Notes: generated from the letters alone by a model not told the origin. Shown: positions 1 to 8,325, counted from the stretch's first letter. The stretch is DNA of 42,456 nt from Acidimicrobiaceae bacterium (GCA_003133665.1 PKYK01000061.1:1-42456), one strand, 5' to 3'. Numbers and translations are program-made.

Positions 1-510
1 GTCCAGAGTGTGCTCCAGGATCTTGCGGGCCGCGAAGAGCGCTCGCTCGAGGTCGAAGGCGGACGTAGGCTCGCTGCGCACGATGAGCTGCTGTGCGAAA
101 AGGGGCTCACTGGCGCTCGAGGTGGGACCGAGCAATGTCGAGTCCACTGGCACGTCGCGCCAGCCGATCGCCGCGAGTCCGACCCGCGCGAGCACCTCGT
201 CGATGGTCGTACGAACCGTGCGCCGGTCGGCGTCTTTCTGAATCATCCAGAAGGCGACGCCGTAGTCGCCCTTCGGCGGGACGGAGTCGCCGAACACCGA
301 GCGGATGAAGGAGTCGGGCATCTGGATCAGCAGTCCGGCTCCGTCGCCGGAGTCGACGTCCGCGCCGGTGGCGCCTCGGTGTTCGAGGTTCTCCAGGATC
401 GTGAGCGCGTCGACGACTGTCGCGTGGGTCGCCTGGGCAGTCAGGTCCGCGACCATCCCAACGCCACAGGCGTCGTGTTCGAAAGTGGGGTCGTAGAGGT
501 TCTTTGTCAT
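1..510 (-). CDS. gltB: Glutamate synthase large subunit, N-terminal part (cut by window edge)
   Basis: The first 170 codons are present; the rest lies outside the window. The protein begins MTKNLYDPTFEHDACGVG, where the Cys of the ACGVG motif (residue 15) is the N-terminal nucleophile of class II (Ntn) glutamine amidotransferases, exposed after removal of a short propeptide. ENLEHRGATGAD and GDGAGLL follow around residues 41-62 and are typical of the GltB amidotransferase domain. The enzyme releases ammonia from glutamine to make glutamate from 2-oxoglutarate. The start is ATG with no obvious Shine-Dalgarno sequence. It is divergent from thiO. The family is clear from the N-terminus, but which reductant (NADPH or ferredoxin) it uses cannot be judged from this fragment. 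Confidence 0.9.
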   Translation of the reverse strand, partial: MTKNLYDPTFEHDACGVGMVADLTAQATHATVVDALTILENLEHRGATGADVDSGDGAGLLIQMPDSFIRSVFGDSVPPKGDYGVAFWMIQKDADRRTVRTTIDEVLARVGLAAIGWRDVPVDSTLLGPTSSASEPLFAQQLIVRSEPTSAFDLERALFAARKILEHTLD

Positions 511-545
511 GGCGCTGTCCAGTGGGGCAACGCTGACCCGCACTC

Positions 546-551
546 ACTATA
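546..551 (-). promoter_or_regulatory. Candidate -10 box for gltB
   Basis: TATAGT reads on the minus strand 35 bases before the gltB start, in the 80-base gap between divergent gltB and thiO. It fits the sigma-70 -10 consensus. No convincing -35 hexamer is visible. Confidence 0.4.
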
Positions 552-578
552 ACGAAAATCGGGTCGGCGCACCCGCCC

Positions 579-584
579 TACGCT
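579..584 (+). promoter_or_regulatory. -10 box of a leaderless thiO promoter
   Basis: TACGCT is followed by six bases and then the GTG start of thiO. This TANNNT-N6-start arrangement is the usual layout of leaderless actinobacterial mRNAs, and it supports the GTG at 591 as the start, since no ribosome binding site precedes it. Confidence 0.5.
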
Positions 585-590
585 GGTGGG

Positions 591-1664
591 GTGAACGCAA
601 CGAAACGAACGGTCCTCATCGTGGGCGGAGGAATCATCGGTCTGACCAGTGCCTTTCGTCTGGCGCGCGCGGGCCACGGCGTCACGCTGGTGGACCCCGC
701 CGTTGCCCAGGGCGCGACCCGGGCGGCCGCCGGCATGCTGGCACCGTCGGCCGAGATCGCTCCCGGCGAAGAGAGCAACTACCGGTTGCAGCGCGGGGCG
801 CTCGAGGCGTGGAAGCGGCTCGGTGACGAACTGGCGGTCGTGACCGGTGGTCATCTCGACATCCACGAGACCGGAACCCTCGTGGTTGGCTGGGACGCGA
901 GCGACCGTCGGTTGATAGAGCAGTTCGCCGGGGTCGCCGAGAGCTTCGACGCTCCATTCGAACGGGTCACCCGATCGACGTCACCCGAACTCTTCGAAGG
1001 GGTCTCGGACCGCATCCACGACGGACTGGTCATGGCCGACGACGCGTGGCTCGATCCCGACCAGGCTGTCTCGATGTTGCGCCGGGCCCTCGACGAACTC
1101 GGGGTCACCATCGTCAGCGAGAGCGTCCTGCGGATCGACGCGGACGCCAGTGGTGTCGTGGGTGAGACGGCGAATGCCCGGTTGGGCGCGTCGTCGGGCA
1201 TCCTCGCCACCGGGTCGGCCGCTCTCCCGCTCGGAGCCCTTCCCACCGGCGAGCACACCGTGCGGCCCGTGAGGGGCGTCACGGCTCGCGTCCAGGGCAT
1301 AGACCGCAGTTCACTGCCGGTGGTGCGCGCCTTCGTTCGCGGACGGGCGTTCTACATGGTCAGCCGTCCGGGCGGCTACTGCGTGCTGGGCGCCACCTCC
1401 GACGAGCGGTCCGAACTCGCTGTCGAAGTAGGCGAACTGCAGCGATTGCTGCGTGACGCACTCGACATCGTGCCCAGCCTCGAGACCGCGAGCGTGCTCG
1501 AAACCCGATGCGGACTGCGTCCGGCGAGCGACGACCTGCGGCCATTCTTCGAGCAACTTCAACCAACCGGATGGGCGTGGTCCTCAGGTCACTACCGCCA
1601 CGGCGTCACCCTGGCACCGTTGGCGGCCCTGGATGCGCTGACCTTCGTCGAGCGAAGCGCATGA
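591..1664 (+). CDS. thiO: Glycine oxidase ThiO (FAD-dependent)
   Basis: This 357-residue protein of the D-amino-acid-oxidase family begins with a Rossmann FAD site (GGGIIG, residues 12-17), followed by the family stretch GATRAAAGMLAP around 41-52. Near the C-terminus, the ETRCGLRPASDDLRP and SSGHYRHGVTLAP segments are characteristic of ThiO. It oxidises glycine to the imine used to build the thiazole ring of thiamine. Its stop codon overlaps the thiS start (ATGA), so the two are co-translated. The start is a GTG six bases after a -10 box. Another amine or amino-acid oxidase of the family is less likely given the thiS partner. thiG is not seen downstream, so the remaining thiazole genes must be elsewhere. 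Confidence 0.88.
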   Translation: MNATKRTVLIVGGGIIGLTSAFRLARAGHGVTLVDPAVAQGATRAAAGMLAPSAEIAPGEESNYRLQRGALEAWKRLGDELAVVTGGHLDIHETGTLVVGWDASDRRLIEQFAGVAESFDAPFERVTRSTSPELFEGVSDRIHDGLVMADDAWLDPDQAVSMLRRALDELGVTIVSESVLRIDADASGVVGETANARLGASSGILATGSAALPLGALPTGEHTVRPVRGVTARVQGIDRSSLPVVRAFVRGRAFYMVSRPGGYCVLGATSDERSELAVEVGELQRLLRDALDIVPSLETASVLETRCGLRPASDDLRPFFEQLQPTGWAWSSGHYRHGVTLAPLAALDALTFVERSA

Positions 1665-1855
1665 TCAAGGTCAACGGAACGTACCGAGAGTCCTCGGATG
1701 ACTCCGTGGCGACACTGCTGGCGCGGATGGGCATTGACACTCGTGGCATCGCGGTCGCGCTCAACGGCGAGGTGGTTCGCCGCTCGGAGTGGGACGTCAC
1801 GAAGATCCTCGACGGCGCGACGGTGGAGATCGTGACCGCCGCGGCGGGCGGTTGA
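1661..1855 (+). CDS. thiS: Sulfur carrier protein ThiS
   Basis: A 64-residue beta-grasp protein starts MIKVNG and ends in the diagnostic Gly-Gly. In this family the C-terminal Gly is adenylated and converted to a thiocarboxylate that donates sulfur to the thiazole of thiamine. The internal ALNGEVV and IVTAAAGG segments match ThiS. The ATG overlaps the thiO stop by four bases. MoaD-like carriers share the fold and tail, but the thiO partner argues for ThiS. Confidence 0.9.
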   Translation: MIKVNGTYRESSDDSVATLLARMGIDTRGIAVALNGEVVRRSEWDVTKILDGATVEIVTAAAGG

Positions 1856-1870
1856 GAGAAAGGAAATGAG

Positions 1871-2026
1871 ATGTCGGTAAGTGAGCTGATCGAGGCCTTG
1901 GATCAGCGAATAATCGAGGCCCTGCGTGCCAAGGCGACGGGCGAGACCATTGCCTACCTGTGCGAGGCACGCGCCTGGTTGACGAATCCCGAACAGCCGC
2001 ACGGGGGCCATCGTCAGAGTTCGTGA
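1871..2026 (+). CDS. Small protein of unknown function (51 aa)
   Basis: ATG follows a purine-rich Shine-Dalgarno-like stretch (GAGAAAGGAAATGAG) 15 bases after thiS. The product begins MSVSELIEALDQRIIEALRA, is predicted amphipathic-helical, and ends in a polar tail (EQPHGGHRQSS). It has a single Cys and no membrane segment or known motif. Position and spacing suggest co-transcription with thiOS, but the function is unknown. It could be an unrelated small ORF using the thi promoter. Confidence 0.55.
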   Translation: MSVSELIEALDQRIIEALRAKATGETIAYLCEARAWLTNPEQPHGGHRQSS

Positions 2027-2054
2027 GCGGCCACCGACTAAGATTTGCAACTCA

Positions 2055-2133
2055 CGGGCTGTGGCTTAGTTTGGTCTAGAGCGCTCGGCTGGGGGCCGAG
2101 AGATCGGGAGTTCAAATCTCCCCAGCCCGACCA
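2055..2133 (+). tRNA. tRNA-Pro (anticodon GGG), CCA encoded
   Basis: The acceptor stem CGGGCTG pairs perfectly with CAGCCCG at 2123-2129, followed by discriminator A and an encoded CCA at 2131-2133. The anticodon stem CTCGG/CCGAG encloses the loop CTGGGGG, giving anticodon GGG, which reads the proline codon CCC. The T arm is GGGAG-TTCAAAT-CTCCC. The short ORFs crossing this locus on both strands are spurious. Confidence 0.95.
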
Positions 2134-2165
2134 TTGCATGGAATTCGCCCGAAGGGGCGCCCAGT

Positions 2166-3119
2166 TCATAGGACTTCGAAGACCTCGGCGCGAGGTCGTA
2201 CGACAACCGCCTCGCCGACTTGAGCGTCGAGACGTCGAGACTGCTCGTGTGTGAGTTGCACCCACGATGTCGACCCACTGTGGTCCTTCACGACGACTCG
2301 AACCTCGAATCCGAGGCGGATGACGTCTATGACGTGCGCCGCGACTCCCGTCTCTCCGGGCGAACCCAATTCAATCTCGTGAGGTCGCCAGGTGACACCG
2401 TCCAGGGTAGTGGTCGGCCCGAGGAATCCCCGGACGAACGCAGTGGCTGGATGGTCATACACGTGGTCCGGCGCACCGACCTGCTCTATTCGCCCCTCGT
2501 TCAATATGACCAAACGATCGGCGACCTCCATGGCCTCACCTTGGTCGTGCGTGACCAGGATTGTCGTGATGCCGAGTTCGCGCTGGAGGTTTCGTACCCA
2601 GGTGCGCAATTCACTTCGGACCTGGGCATCGAGCGCCGCGAACGGCTCGTCGAGCAGGAGCACTTCGGGCCTGATCGCCAAGGCGCGAGCGAGCGCCATG
2701 CGTTGGCGCTGACCTCCGGAGAGTTGGCGGGGGTAGCGGTCGGCGAACGGCTCGAGACGCACCAGCCTCAGCAGTTCGTCAACCTCGCGACGCCGTTGGG
2801 CTCGCGGGACCCGCTGCACCTTGAGTCCGTAGGCGACGTTGTCGAAGACACTGAGGTGGCGAAAAGGCGCGTAGTCCTGGAAGCAGAATCCGATGCGGCG
2901 ATCACGCGGCGGCACGTCGGTGACGTCGCGCCCGCTCAACTCGACGTGGCCCCCGTCGAGGGAGGTCAGACCGGCCACGATGCGCAGCAGCGTCGATTTG
3001 CCCGATCCCGACGGCCCCAATAGGGCGGTGAGCGAGCCCTGGGGAACTTCATCGCTGACCTCGTTCAACACGAGGTCACTGCCGAAGTACTTCGTGACTC
3101 CGTTAAGCGAGATACTCAC
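2166..3119 (-). CDS. cysA: Sulfate/thiosulfate ABC transporter ATP-binding protein CysA
   Basis: A 317-residue ABC ATPase has Walker A GPSGSGKST (35-43), Q-loop FCFQDYAPF, signature LSGGQRQRMALARAL, Walker B VLLLDEPFAALD and switch His in LVTHDQGEA. A short C-terminal regulatory (TOBE-like) part follows. I chose the GTG at 3119, which has GAGAGGAGA upstream and overlaps cysW by 17 bases; an ATG nine codons earlier (3146) is also in frame. It energises import of sulfate or thiosulfate through CysT and CysW at the membrane. At 317 residues it is somewhat shorter than many CysA proteins (about 350). The substrate comes from the neighbouring genes, since the ATPase alone would also fit molybdate or other ions. 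Confidence 0.85.
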   Translation of the reverse strand: MSISLNGVTKYFGSDLVLNEVSDEVPQGSLTALLGPSGSGKSTLLRIVAGLTSLDGGHVELSGRDVTDVPPRDRRIGFCFQDYAPFRHLSVFDNVAYGLKVQRVPRAQRRREVDELLRLVRLEPFADRYPRQLSGGQRQRMALARALAIRPEVLLLDEPFAALDAQVRSELRTWVRNLQRELGITTILVTHDQGEAMEVADRLVILNEGRIEQVGAPDHVYDHPATAFVRGFLGPTTTLDGVTWRPHEIELGSPGETGVAAHVIDVIRLGFEVRVVVKDHSGSTSWVQLTHEQSRRLDAQVGEAVVVRPRAEVFEVL

Positions 3120-3915
3120 TTCGTCTCCTCTCTCGTTGGCGGGCAATGCTCAAGACGAGCAAGACCGCGACCGACATCAACGCCAGCACCACCGCGCCGA
3201 CGAATCCCTGATAGCTGTTGTAGTTCTCGAAATTGGCCCCGATGTTGAGCGTCAGGGTCTGGGTGACGACGGCGATGTTGCCCGAGACCACGAGGACTGC
3301 CCCGTACTCGCCGATGACCCGAGCGAGGGTCAGCGTGACACCGTAGATGACGGCCCAGGCAATCGAGCGAAGCGTGATGGTGCAGAAGATGCGCACCGGA
3401 CTCGCCCCGAGCGTCGAGGCCGTCTGCTCTTGGTGATCGCCGATCACCCGCAACAGGGGGATCACCTGGCGCGACACCAACGGGAGCGAGACAAAGGCCG
3501 ACGCCATCACGATCCCCGGGGTTGAGAAGATGACCCGCCAGCCCAGCGCCGACAACGCCGAGCCGAACCATCCGTTTTGGGCGTAAGTGAGCTCGAGGAT
3601 CAGGCCGACGATGATCGGGGAGACGGCGAGCGGCACGTCGATCAGTCGGTCGAGGATCCTTGTGAACCGAGAGGGGTGGCGGACGATCCAGAGCGAGACG
3701 CCCACGCCGAACAGGACATTGAGCGGAACGGCGACCACCGCCACCTTGGCGGTCAGAATGAGAGCGCTGTCCATCGTGTGGTCGTGCAGCGCGGTCCAGA
3801 AAGCTCCCCACCCACGGCGGAAGGCCTGTTGGAAGAGGAACGCGAGCGGCACGCCGACCAGGACACCCACGTAGCAGAGCACGCCGATGCGCAAGAGCAG
3901 CGGTGGGCGCTTCAT
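3103..3915 (-). CDS. cysW: Sulfate ABC transporter permease CysW
   Basis: A 270-residue inner-membrane permease with about six membrane segments. The EAA-type loop contacting the ATPase is ASTLGASPVRIFCTITLRSI, followed by ARVIGEYGAVLVVSG, which is typical of CysW. The ATG overlaps the cysT stop (ATGA) and the end overlaps cysA. With CysT it forms the transmembrane channel for sulfate/thiosulfate. The family is clear; the exact anion is inferred from the operon and binding protein. Confidence 0.87.
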   Translation of the reverse strand: MKRPPLLLRIGVLCYVGVLVGVPLAFLFQQAFRRGWGAFWTALHDHTMDSALILTAKVAVVAVPLNVLFGVGVSLWIVRHPSRFTRILDRLIDVPLAVSPIIVGLILELTYAQNGWFGSALSALGWRVIFSTPGIVMASAFVSLPLVSRQVIPLLRVIGDHQEQTASTLGASPVRIFCTITLRSIAWAVIYGVTLTLARVIGEYGAVLVVSGNIAVVTQTLTLNIGANFENYNSYQGFVGAVVLALMSVAVLLVLSIARQRERRRSEYLA

Positions 3916-4676
3916 CCGTGCCGCTTCGCCAATTGCACCGAGGTGATGTTGAAGGCCGCGAGCAGTACGAGCGCCAGCATTAAGAGGAACACCGCGACCG
4001 ACGCGGCGGCGTTCGTCTGGCCAGACGTGGCCAAGGAGTAGATGTACGAACTCGCCACTTCGGAGTGATACGGCAGATTGTTGGAGATGAAGACGACCGA
4101 TCCATACTCGCCTATCGCCCGGGCGAAGGCCAGGCCGGTGCCGGTCAGGATTGACGGCAGCAGTGTGGGAAGGGTGATCGTTCGAAATACCTGGTACGAC
4201 GACGCCCCGAGTGTCGCGGCGGCGTTCTCGGCGTTGAACGACATCGACTCGAGCACCGGCTGCACGGAGCGAACCGTGAACGGCAATGTCACAAAGACAA
4301 TGGCGACCGTGATGCCGATCCACGAGCCGGTGATGTTGACGTGCACCGGTGACAGCGGTCCGTACAGCGTGTAGAACGTGACGCCCGCGACCACGGTGGG
4401 CAGCGCGAAGGGAAGGTCAATGATCGCGTTCAGCAGCCCCTGGCCCCAGAATCGATCGCGCACCAGAATCCACGCCGTCGCGGTTCCCGCCACCGCGTTC
4501 AAGAGGGCCGCGCCCAACGAACAGAGCAGGGTCAGTCGAAGCGCATCGATCGCTTCGGTCTGGGTGATGGCCGTCCAGAAGGAAACGAGTCCCTTGTTGA
4601 AGGCGTTGGTGAGAAGTGCGGCGAGCGGTATGAGCACAATGAGGCTGATGTAGCCGACACCAATCCCCTTGCCCAT
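3912..4676 (-). CDS. cysT: Sulfate ABC transporter permease CysT
   Basis: A 254-residue permease opens directly with a membrane segment (GVGYISLIVLIPLAALL) and has about six in all. The ATPase-contact loop is AATLGASSYQVFRTITLPTL, then ARAIGEYGSVVFISNNLP, a CysT hallmark. The start is uncertain. The ATG at 4676 has GCGAGGAGCG just upstream; an in-frame GTG at 4706 would add ten residues. The gene lies 88 bases after the binding-protein gene and overlaps cysW by four bases. Confidence 0.85.
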   Translation of the reverse strand: MGKGIGVGYISLIVLIPLAALLTNAFNKGLVSFWTAITQTEAIDALRLTLLCSLGAALLNAVAGTATAWILVRDRFWGQGLLNAIIDLPFALPTVVAGVTFYTLYGPLSPVHVNITGSWIGITVAIVFVTLPFTVRSVQPVLESMSFNAENAAATLGASSYQVFRTITLPTLLPSILTGTGLAFARAIGEYGSVVFISNNLPYHSEVASSYIYSLATSGQTNAAASVAVFLLMLALVLLAAFNITSVQLAKRHG

Positions 4677-4764
4677 CGCTCCTCGCACACTCGACGACGC
4701 CGCCACACGACGACATGGCCGCCACTTGCGCGGCGGCAATTTCGTCGTGTGAAGGTCGGGCGGG

Positions 4765-5889
4765 TTACGTGTTCTTTCCAGCAAACTGCTCCAAATAGGT
4801 CGCGATGCCTGACGACGGGTGCTGCGAATCGTTGCTCGGAAAGACGACCGAAGTGCCAAAGAACGTCGGGTCCACGACCGACCAGCCGTTCTTGTTGATC
4901 TTCGAGATCGTCCATTGGTAACTCGGTTTCTTGAACGACGGGAAGGCATTCTTGGTGCGCGCCCACACGCTCTTCAGGACCGACCGGTAGCCGAAGGTCG
5001 AGTAGGTGTTCTGCCCCTTGGCCGAATAGAGGAACTGATAGAAAGCGGTGGCGGCCGGATTGGTCACGCCCGACGTGGTGAGGGCGATCGGGTTCTCAAT
5101 CAGCAGTGTCTGGGGAGGCGTCACGATTTCTACCGCTTCGCCCGCCGTGTTGGCGGCCAGCGCGTCGTCCTCGTAGGCCAAGAGCACGTTGCCGGTGCCG
5201 GCGAGGAACGTCGACAACGCCGCGGATCCACTCGTCGGCTGGGCCACGGTGTGTGAGATCAACGACTTCAGGTAGTTCTGCGCCTGCGCTGGCTTGCGTC
5301 CCAGGGAGAGCTGGGACGTGTAACCGGCCAGCAGGTTCCACTTGGCACTGCCCGAGGTCAGGGGGTTAGGGGTGACCAACTGGACACCCGGCTTGATCAG
5401 ATCGCCCCAGGTGGCGATCTTCAGCGGATTGTTCGGACGCACCACGAAGACCACGACCGAGTCGGTCACTATTCCCGGGGTCGGGTACACCGTCTGCTGC
5501 TTCTTGCCCTTGAGGGCGGGATTCACGTGGCCGTTGGTCAACTCCTGGCTCGCCCAGTTGGACGGGACCTTGGAGGCCTTGACGAGGGTCGCGATATTGG
5601 GCTCGTACGAGAGGTTCACGATGTCGGCGGCCTGGCCGTTCACGACGTTGTTGGTCTCAGTGTCCGACGCACCAAAAGAGTTGGTGAAGGTGACGCCCTG
5701 GCCGGCGGCCGACGCCTGGAACGAGGCCTCAAGAGCCTTGGTCACCGGGCCGACCACCGAGTAGCCAACGACGTTGACGTTCGTGGTGCTCGCGGCACCT
5801 GCGGGAACCATCGTGACGGCGCTCAACGTCAGCGCCGAGCCCATTGCGGCCCCCAGCAGAGTCCGCAACCTCGAAGAATGTAACCGCAT
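4765..5889 (-). CDS. Sulfate-binding periplasmic-type protein (Sbp/CysP)
   Basis: A 374-residue secreted solute-binding protein. The N-terminus MRLHSSRLRTLLGAAMGSALTL... has basic residues, a hydrophobic core and an Ala-rich cleavage region (GAAS, about 31-34), a Sec signal peptide without a lipobox Cys. The mature part carries the sulfate-binding landmarks SFGASDTE, YEPNIATL, DSVVVFVVRPNNP, and LVTPNPLTSGSAKWN. It would capture sulfate or thiosulfate and deliver it to CysT/CysW. ATG is preceded by AAGGAG. It is first in the operon; the control region with tandem palindromes lies just upstream. Sulfate versus thiosulfate preference cannot be read. Confidence 0.87.
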   Translation of the reverse strand: MRLHSSRLRTLLGAAMGSALTLSAVTMVPAGAASTTNVNVVGYSVVGPVTKALEASFQASAAGQGVTFTNSFGASDTETNNVVNGQAADIVNLSYEPNIATLVKASKVPSNWASQELTNGHVNPALKGKKQQTVYPTPGIVTDSVVVFVVRPNNPLKIATWGDLIKPGVQLVTPNPLTSGSAKWNLLAGYTSQLSLGRKPAQAQNYLKSLISHTVAQPTSGSAALSTFLAGTGNVLLAYEDDALAANTAGEAVEIVTPPQTLLIENPIALTTSGVTNPAATAFYQFLYSAKGQNTYSTFGYRSVLKSVWARTKNAFPSFKKPSYQWTISKINKNGWSVVDPTFFGTSVVFPSNDSQHPSSGIATYLEQFAGKNT

Positions 5890-5910
5890 GAACCACTCCT
5901 TTTCGATTTC

Positions 5911-5935
5911 CTACTAATTTACTAGAAATTGTAGT
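5911..5935. promoter_or_regulatory. Tandem imperfect palindromes before the sulfate uptake operon
   Basis: Two 15-base imperfect palindromes overlap: CTACTAATTTACTAG (5911-5925) and ACTAGAAATTGTAGT (5921-5935). Each has outer arms CTA/TAG (or ACTA/TAGT), one mismatched base and an A/T-rich core. They are 22 bases before the binding-protein start, and TACAAT on the minus strand (5934-5929) may be the -10 box, so a bound repressor would block transcription. A sulfur-responsive regulator is a natural guess, but none is encoded here. Confidence 0.5.
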
Positions 5936-6103
5936 GTATCCAAATCGTGGCCACCACGAGGGCATTTCCATGGGCAGATTGTGAAAGGTTTTCAACCTCG
6001 ATTCTCAAGGGAGGCTGGCCCGATCAGTGGTTCCGTCGCGGCCGGGAAAGTTCACCCCGTCGACTAACTTGAACAACCCGAACACTCTCGACGGAGGTCA
6101 CCC

Positions 6104-7006
6104 GTGATAATCGACGTACACGCGCACTTTTACCCACGGGCGTACATGGAGGCGATCGGTCGCACTGACGTGCCTTCGCCGATCGCGGCACCCCTCGGCC
6201 CGCAGAGCATCGGCGAACGTCTCGAGCTGATGAACTCGCTCGGAATCGACCGGCAGGTGCTCTCGGTGTCCCAGGCGCAGCCCTATCTCGACGGTGCGTC
6301 AGACGCGGCGAAGGCAGCGACGCTCGTGAACGACCTGTACGACGAGCTCTGTCACGCCCACCCCGGCCGGTTCGCGATATTCGCCGCGCTCCCGCTCCCC
6401 CACGTCGACGAGGCGCTCGCGGAGATCGAACGAGTCGGCGAGAACCCCCACGTCGTGGGCTTCACCATTGGCTGCTCGGTGAACGGTCTGCAGCTCGACG
6501 ACGAGCTCTTCGAGCCCATCTACGGCGAACTCAACCAGCGGGGAACGACCCTCTTCCTGCACCCGGTGGGACAGACCGACGTTGCGTTTCTCAAGGACCA
6601 CAATCTCGCGTGGTCGGTGGGCGCGACCTTCGAGGACACGGCGGCCGCCCTTCGACTGGTCTACGCCGACGTGCCCGCCCGGTTCCCCCACATGAACGTC
6701 ATCGTGCCCCACCTCGGGGGCACGCTGCCATTCCTCATTGACCGCCTGGCGCGAAAGGGCAGCGACGCCACGATCGCCGGTCTCCGATCGTTCTACTACG
6801 ACACCGTCTCGGGATCGGTCGACGCACTCAACTGCACCTGTCACGCCTTTGGCAAGGACCGCCTGCTCTTCGGCACCGACTACCCGTTTTGCGACGCACG
6901 AGAGTTCGCGGGTCACCTGAACTACCTGCGCGACAGCGAACTGGGCGACGACAACATCAATCTGGTGCAGGGTCTTCGCGCCGGAGCCCTGCTCGGTCTC
7001 TCGTGA
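6104..7006 (+). CDS. Amidohydrolase family 2 protein (ACMSD-like metal hydrolase/decarboxylase)
   Basis: A 300-residue TIM-barrel protein of the amidohydrolase-2 family. Metal ligands appear in the expected order: DVHAHFYP (HxH, residues 4-11), LFLHPVG about 150 residues in, VPHLGG near 206, and the catalytic Asp in FGTDYPF near 263. Members include aminocarboxymuconate-semialdehyde decarboxylase and related decarboxylases; the substrate cannot be named. GTG follows ACGGAGG, a good Shine-Dalgarno. It is divergent from the sulfate operon and convergent with the hydrogenase operon's last gene, so its role is independent of context. Confidence 0.8.
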   Translation: MIIDVHAHFYPRAYMEAIGRTDVPSPIAAPLGPQSIGERLELMNSLGIDRQVLSVSQAQPYLDGASDAAKAATLVNDLYDELCHAHPGRFAIFAALPLPHVDEALAEIERVGENPHVVGFTIGCSVNGLQLDDELFEPIYGELNQRGTTLFLHPVGQTDVAFLKDHNLAWSVGATFEDTAAALRLVYADVPARFPHMNVIVPHLGGTLPFLIDRLARKGSDATIAGLRSFYYDTVSGSVDALNCTCHAFGKDRLLFGTDYPFCDAREFAGHLNYLRDSELGDDNINLVQGLRAGALLGLS

Positions 7007-7007
7007 C

Positions 7008-7042
7008 GACCGGCCGGTCGAGCGGCGCTCCGCGGCCCGCTC
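7008..7042. terminator. Inverted repeats between convergent genes (putative terminator)
   Basis: A perfect 12-base palindrome GACCGGCCGGTC (7008-7019) is followed by GAGCGG...CCGCTC (7020-7042). They fill the 48-base gap between the amidohydrolase and CoA-transferase stops. No T-tract is visible, so termination is only plausible. Confidence 0.4.
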
Positions 7043-7054
7043 GGTCGACGTCGC

Positions 7055-8302
7055 TCAGTGCTGCTCGCCCTCACGCAGCAGTCCCAGGGAGAACGCCGCC
7101 TCCCAGAGCAACTCGCGGGCGCGAGGGTGCGCCACCTGCTCGATGAGGAGGCGCGCCTGGGCGTGCTGGCTTCGACCGAACATGACCGCGAGTCCCTGTT
7201 CGGTCACCACCACCGAGTGCTGGAACGAACAGACCGGAACGTGGAGGAGCGGGACGATGTTCGACGAGTCGCTCTTGTCGTGCCAGGAGCGAAGCGCGAT
7301 GATCGCCTGACCCCCCGGCGAGTGCAGCGCGCCACTGACGAAGTCCGGTTGGCCACCGAACCCGGAGTAGATCAGGCCGCGTACGTAGCTGGCGTTGGCC
7401 TGGGCGAAGAGATCTATCTCGAGTGCGGAGTTGATCGACAGCATGGCCGGCTGCGCGGCGATCTGAGCGGGGTCGTTCACGGTCTCGGTGCGACGCATCA
7501 CGAGGCGTGGATTGTCGTTGGCCCAGGCGTAGAGTTCGGGGCTGCCGAAGAGAAACGTGGCGGTGACCATCCGCGAGGGGTTCAGGGCTCCGGCCCGCTC
7601 GAGGTCCAAGATGCCGTCACTCAACATCTCGGACCACACTCCCAGATTGCGCAGCGCGAGCATCTGGGCCAGAGCGGCGTCGGGCACCTGACCGATGCCC
7701 ATCTGCAGCGTGCAGCCCTCGCTGGCTCGAGAGGCGACCAGTTCGCCAATGGCCGACGCCGCGTCATCGGGCGCGCGCACGACGGGCGACGACAGGGGCT
7801 GGTCGACCTCGATGGCCGCGTCGATGAGCTCCACGTCGATCTCGGCGTCGCCACGGGTATAGGGCATTTGGGCGTTCACCTGGGCCACGACGAGCCCGCC
7901 GCGACGACGAACCTGCTCGATGGCGGCCGGCAGGAGGTTCACCTCGATGCCGAGCGAGACTCTCCCGTCGCGCGGGACCGACGTGTGCACCAGAACGGCG
8001 TCGGGCGGGCGGATCGAGTTGAAGAGTCTGGGTACGAGCGACAGGCGCATCGGCAGGTAGTCGAGTCGCGGATCGTCGCGCGCGCCGGGTCCGACGAATG
8101 GCGTCTCGGTCACGAATCCCTCGCGGCTGGGCCAGCCGGGCTGGGCGTTCAAGACGAAGACCCGACATTGTTCGAGCGTGGCGTCGAGCAGGCGCACCAG
8201 CTCCCAGGGCGTGGCGAAGTTCCCCGACACGACCACGCGCGGTTCCGGCCCTGGCAGCGAACGAAGGCGCTGCGCCACGGCGGCCTCGGTGACGATCTCC
8301 AT
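7055..8302 (-). CDS. Acetyl-CoA hydrolase/transferase family protein (4-hydroxybutyrate CoA-transferase-like)
   Basis: A 415-residue CoA-transferase. The C-terminal half has PAMLSINSALEIDLFAQ, whose Glu matches the CoA-thioester-forming Glu of the family, and SGFGGQPDFVSGALHSPGG, the conserved CoA-binding/oxyanion segment. LQMGIGQVPDA lies in the N-terminal half. Such enzymes move CoA between acetyl-CoA and another carboxylate (acetate, 4-hydroxybutyrate, propionate, succinate); the acceptor is not identifiable. ATG is preceded by AAGAGG, 23 bases after DUF6390, so it is probably the last gene of the hydrogenase operon. This suggests acetate/CoA exchange under the same conditions as H2 metabolism. 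Confidence 0.82.
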   Translation of the reverse strand: MEIVTEAAVAQRLRSLPGPEPRVVVSGNFATPWELVRLLDATLEQCRVFVLNAQPGWPSREGFVTETPFVGPGARDDPRLDYLPMRLSLVPRLFNSIRPPDAVLVHTSVPRDGRVSLGIEVNLLPAAIEQVRRRGGLVVAQVNAQMPYTRGDAEIDVELIDAAIEVDQPLSSPVVRAPDDAASAIGELVASRASEGCTLQMGIGQVPDAALAQMLALRNLGVWSEMLSDGILDLERAGALNPSRMVTATFLFGSPELYAWANDNPRLVMRRTETVNDPAQIAAQPAMLSINSALEIDLFAQANASYVRGLIYSGFGGQPDFVSGALHSPGGQAIIALRSWHDKSDSSNIVPLLHVPVCSFQHSVVVTEQGLAVMFGRSQHAQARLLIEQVAHPRARELLWEAAFSLGLLREGEQH

Positions 8303-8325
8303 GGTGCGGGTCCTCTTTCTTGGGG

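Noticed and set aside
530..600. Possible TPP riboswitch before thiO
   Set aside because: The -10 box sits six bases before the GTG, leaving no room for a leader, and no THI-box sequence (CUGAGA...ACYUGA) is seen.
1592..2050. Minus-strand ORF over thiS
   Set aside because: It is a shadow of thiO/thiS and the small ORF in another frame; both plus-strand products have clear family features or good starts.
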